The notes under the pieces: generated by a model
Told to the model about the DNA's origin: nothing
The model's input: the letters and a program-made list of their open reading frames with translations, nothing else
Database searches by the model: none
Part shown: positions 5,980 to 7,768 of the stretch, in pieces
Layout: the number at the start of each line of letters is the position of its first letter
Position numbering within the stretch: the first letter of the stretch is position 1
Source of the DNA: CAYFMH01 sp964344775
GTDB taxonomy: Bacteria; Patescibacteriota; Gracilibacteria; UBA4473
Length of the DNA: 7,768 nt
Assembly (NCBI GenBank): GCA_964344775.1
Contig: CAYFOO010000062.1
Location: 1 to 7,768, forward strand
Reading direction: 5' to 3'
Translations under genes and position numbers: made by a program

Positions 5980-6125
5980 CCTCTATTCCTGGTTTTATAA
6001 GGAAAAATTAATTTTTTATGGTTCTTTTATACTAATCAAAAAACAAAGTATCCAAATAAAATTATTTAACTCTAAACGCAACCGAAAATAAAAGAAAAAA
6101 CTTTTTCTTTTTTAAAAACAAAAGG

Positions 6126-6131
6126 TATAGT
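6126..6131 (+). promoter_or_regulatory. Candidate -10 box for the small secreted protein gene
   Basis: TATAGT differs from the -10 consensus at one base. It would give a start near 6138 and a leader of about 36 bases before the ATG at 6174. The -35 position falls in the T-rich half of an A/T hairpin (6090-6111, arms AAAAGAAAAA and TTTTTCTTTT) and does not match the consensus. The A/T tracts could act like an upstream element. Confidence 0.35.
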
Positions 6132-6173
6132 TCTGGTTGTAAGTTTTGTTAATTTTTAATCTTTTAACAAAAA

Positions 6174-6479
6174 ATGAAAAAACAAGCTGTAGCATTCGCT
6201 TTGGGAACGGCTATTATGATAGGAACTGCTCTCGCTATCTCCTGGCCAAACCCTCCAGCTGGACAATCTGCTGGTGGAGAGCTCGGATCATTGCTTAAAC
6301 TCGACACTACAAATAATCGAGTCGGAGTAGGAACGGCCAGTACTCCAGCTTCTGCTACTCTAGAAGTAGACAATGGGGTGATCAAAGCTGCTGGAGGACT
6401 GGTACATGAAGTGCGAGCAAGTGATCCAGGAACTCCTGCCGCTGGGCAAGTTTGGCTGCGATCAGACATTAATCCGTAG
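6174..6479 (+). CDS. Small secreted protein with signal peptide and fibre-like motif
   Basis: A 101-residue protein with a clear Sec signal peptide: lysines at residues 2-3, a hydrophobic core to about residue 20, and a likely cleavage after ALA (19-21). The mature part of about 80 residues begins ISWPNPPAG and contains LLKLDTTNNRVGVGTAS (40-56) and TLEVDNGVIKAAGG (62-75). This VGxGT..ATLEV pattern recurs in phage tail-fibre-like and bacterial surface proteins. It ends with GTPAAGQVWLRSDINP, a segment also common near the ends of such proteins. The gene is visibly less A/T-rich than its neighbours, which may mean high expression or a different origin. It is transcribed alone: divergent gene upstream, terminator downstream. 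ATG at 6174 lacks a Shine-Dalgarno site. It may be a structural surface or filament component; the function is not known. Confidence 0.8.
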   Translation: MKKQAVAFALGTAIMIGTALAISWPNPPAGQSAGGELGSLLKLDTTNNRVGVGTASTPASATLEVDNGVIKAAGGLVHEVRASDPGTPAAGQVWLRSDINP

Positions 6480-6506
6480 GCCAATTTTTAAAACTATAAA
6501 AATTAC

Positions 6507-6537
6507 AAAAAGTGAGGTATCTTTTGCCTCGTTTTTT
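6507..6537 (+). terminator. Intrinsic terminator after the small secreted protein gene
   Basis: The stem is formed by AAAAAGTGAGG (6507-6517) and CCTCGTTTTTT (6527-6537): four G/C-rich pairs, two wobble pairs and five A-T pairs around a 9-base loop. The T-run of six is part of the descending arm and tail. It ends 10 bases before the recF ATG, so recF either has its own promoter overlapping this region or relies on read-through. Confidence 0.7.
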
Positions 6538-6547
6538 GATATGAAAA

Positions 6548-7672
6548 ATGATTACTAAACTTTCACTTTTTGATTTCCGAAACTATCCCGAACGCCATTT
6601 TGACTTTGAAAAAAAGGTGGTTTTTTTTGGTAAAAATGGAAAAGGAAAAACCAATATCTTAGAGGCAATTTCTATCCTCAGCGTAGGAAAAAGTTGGCGA
6701 GAAAAAACTGCCGCTGACCTCATCCTAGAGGGGAAAAAATCTGCTCTAATCCAGGCAAGTACTGAATCTAAAAACATTTTCAAAGTGCAAATACAACCTC
6801 GCTCTCGAAGTTTTGAAAAAAACGAAAAGAAACTCCCCTTTAAAAAATATTTTGGTTATCTCCCCTCTCTTCTTTTTGCCCCGGAACACTTGGAACTCTT
6901 TTCGGGAACTAAAACAAATCGACAAAAATATTTTGACCGTTTTTTGGCTCAAATTTCCCCCAATTTCCGAGACAACCTTATGCGTGCAAATCGTGCTCGG
7001 AAACAAAAAAACACAATCCTTAAATCTTCTCCCCATTCTGTTTTTTCTTCTCCCCTTATGAAGGGGAGATATTATGGAAAAGATATGAAAGAGGGGGTGG
7101 AAAATGACTCAAACAAAACCATTGAAGCCCAAATCTCCCCCTGGAACCAAATTCTCGCAGAAACCATTCCCCTCATCTGGGATGAGCGAATAAAATTACT
7201 AAAAGAACTCAACCCTCTCCTTCAGGAAGAATCCGAAAAAATATCAGGATCCACAGATTCTCTAAAAATGTCGCTGGAAACTTCTGAAAATTTTGATCCC
7301 ACTACAACAGGAATCTTGAAATTCTTTAAAGAAAATAAAGAACGAGAACTTGCCGCAAAAAAAACTCTCCTTGGTCCACATCGTGATGATTTTGTTTTTT
7401 CTTTGCGGGAGAAGCCACTCCTCAGTTCTGCCAGCCGAGGAGAAATTCGTTCTATTCTCCTTGCTCTGCTCTCGGCCAAAAAGAAATATTTACAACAAAA
7501 ATTAAACCAATTTCCTATTCTACTTCTGGACGATGTTTTCTCTGAGTTGGATGACAAAAGACAGGAGTGCCTGGAGCAAATCTGTGAAGATTCACAGGTG
7601 TTTTTCACTACTACACATGAGGAACATTTCCAGAATTTTTCTGAAGAAGTTCAGAAGCTTGAAATCAAATAA
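6548..7672 (+). CDS. recF: DNA replication and repair protein RecF
   Basis: RecF is an SMC-like ATPase that, with RecO and RecR, helps load RecA at gaps and stalled forks. The 374-residue protein shows Walker A GKNGKGKTN (28-36), the conserved FAPEHLELFSG region (110-120), YFDRF (128-132), LLGPHRDDF (274-282), the ABC signature as SASRGEIR (294-301), Walker B with D-loop PILLLDDVFSELDD (323-336) and the switch histidine in TTTHEEHF (354-361). All catalytic parts are intact. Residues about 160-195, between RARKQKNTILK and SPWNQILAE, are an extra stretch compared with usual RecF; it contains the coding palindrome at 7049-7069. ATG at 6548 has no Shine-Dalgarno site. TATAAA at 6495-6500 could be its -10 box but has no good -35. 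recF often lies with dnaN or gyrB; neither is here. Confidence 0.96.
   Translation: MITKLSLFDFRNYPERHFDFEKKVVFFGKNGKGKTNILEAISILSVGKSWREKTAADLILEGKKSALIQASTESKNIFKVQIQPRSRSFEKNEKKLPFKKYFGYLPSLLFAPEHLELFSGTKTNRQKYFDRFLAQISPNFRDNLMRANRARKQKNTILKSSPHSVFSSPLMKGRYYGKDMKEGVENDSNKTIEAQISPWNQILAETIPLIWDERIKLLKELNPLLQEESEKISGSTDSLKMSLETSENFDPTTTGILKFFKENKERELAAKKTLLGPHRDDFVFSLREKPLLSSASRGEIRSILLALLSAKKKYLQQKLNQFPILLLDDVFSELDDKRQECLEQICEDSQVFFTTTHEEHFQNFSEEVQKLEIK
7049..7069 (+). repeat. In-frame coding palindrome (SPLMKGR) inside recF
   Basis: A perfect 9-bp stem with a 3-base loop: TCTCCCCTT (7049-7057) and AAGGGGAGA (7061-7069). It covers exactly seven recF codons (residues 168-174), read Ser-Pro-Leu-Met-Lys-Gly-Arg. 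A C-run (7031-7034) and a G-run (7093-7097) flank it and may be remnants of a longer element spanning roughly 7025-7105. Stem length, loop size, frame and product match the palindrome in the aminotransferase gene. Confidence 0.75.
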
Positions 7673-7768
7673 AAACTTTCAATTCAAAAATCACTAAAAT
7701 TATTAAAAAAGTACGGATATTCAAAAAATTTGGGGCAACATGAATTAGTTTGATGTAAGATTGAGGGG
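7673..7768. other. Intergenic end of window, no feature seen
   Basis: After the recF stop there is A/T-rich sequence without a credible open frame, strong hairpin or terminator. Whether recF is followed by a co-transcribed gene cannot be judged from this window. Confidence 0.5.

Noticed and set aside
6090..6111. A/T-only hairpin as an intrinsic terminator
   Set aside because: It lies between two divergent genes where no transcript should end, and has only one G-C pair per arm, so the stem is weak.

Overview
The window is AT-rich with short intergenic gaps, and it uses the standard bacterial code (TAG, TAA and TGA all serve as stops). Very few Shine-Dalgarno-like sites are visible. It carries core genes (guanylate kinase, ribosomal proteins bL25 and bL33, RecF) next to membrane and secreted proteins I do not recognise. 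This mixture fits a small-genome bacterium of the Patescibacteria/CPR kind or a neighbouring lineage. That placement is an inference from style, not from a marker. TGA is used as a stop, so it is not one of the lineages that read TGA as glycine.

Layout. Positions 148-5968 are read entirely from the minus strand. In transcription order they are: a single-pass surface protein with six cysteines (start 5920 or 5968, end 4754); a 550-residue membrane and coiled-coil protein (4611-2959); bL33 (2674-2465); bL25 with an acidic tail (2358-1624); a class IV aminotransferase (1605-769); and guanylate kinase (729-148). After a divergent intergenic region, the plus strand carries a short secreted protein (6174-6479), an intrinsic terminator (6507-6537) and recF (6548-7672). 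The last ~96 bases hold no gene I can support.

The genes do not form one pathway. rpmG-rplY-aminotransferase-gmk look like a co-oriented housekeeping transcription unit starting from a promoter near 2788-2822. The two unrecognised membrane genes upstream may work together at the cell surface, but only adjacency and topology suggest it.

The most interesting content is repetitive DNA. Four stem-loop elements lie between genes on the minus-strand side. Two (53-150 and 2864-2961) are homologous copies, equal in length, 85 of 98 positions identical by hand count. Two others (2381-2467, 2681-2786) have unrelated sequence but the same design: inverted arms built of degenerate 7-base units, many starting TAA or TAG. 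In three cases (gmk, the 550-residue gene, rpmG) the stop codon of the gene is the first three bases of the element's first heptad, so the element appears to define the gene's 3' end. In addition, two unrelated genes, the aminotransferase and recF, each contain a 21-base palindrome with a 9-bp stem and 3-base loop, read in the same frame as Ser-Pro-Leu-x-Lys-Gly-(Gly/Arg). This resembles protein-coding palindromic insertions known in some other bacteria.
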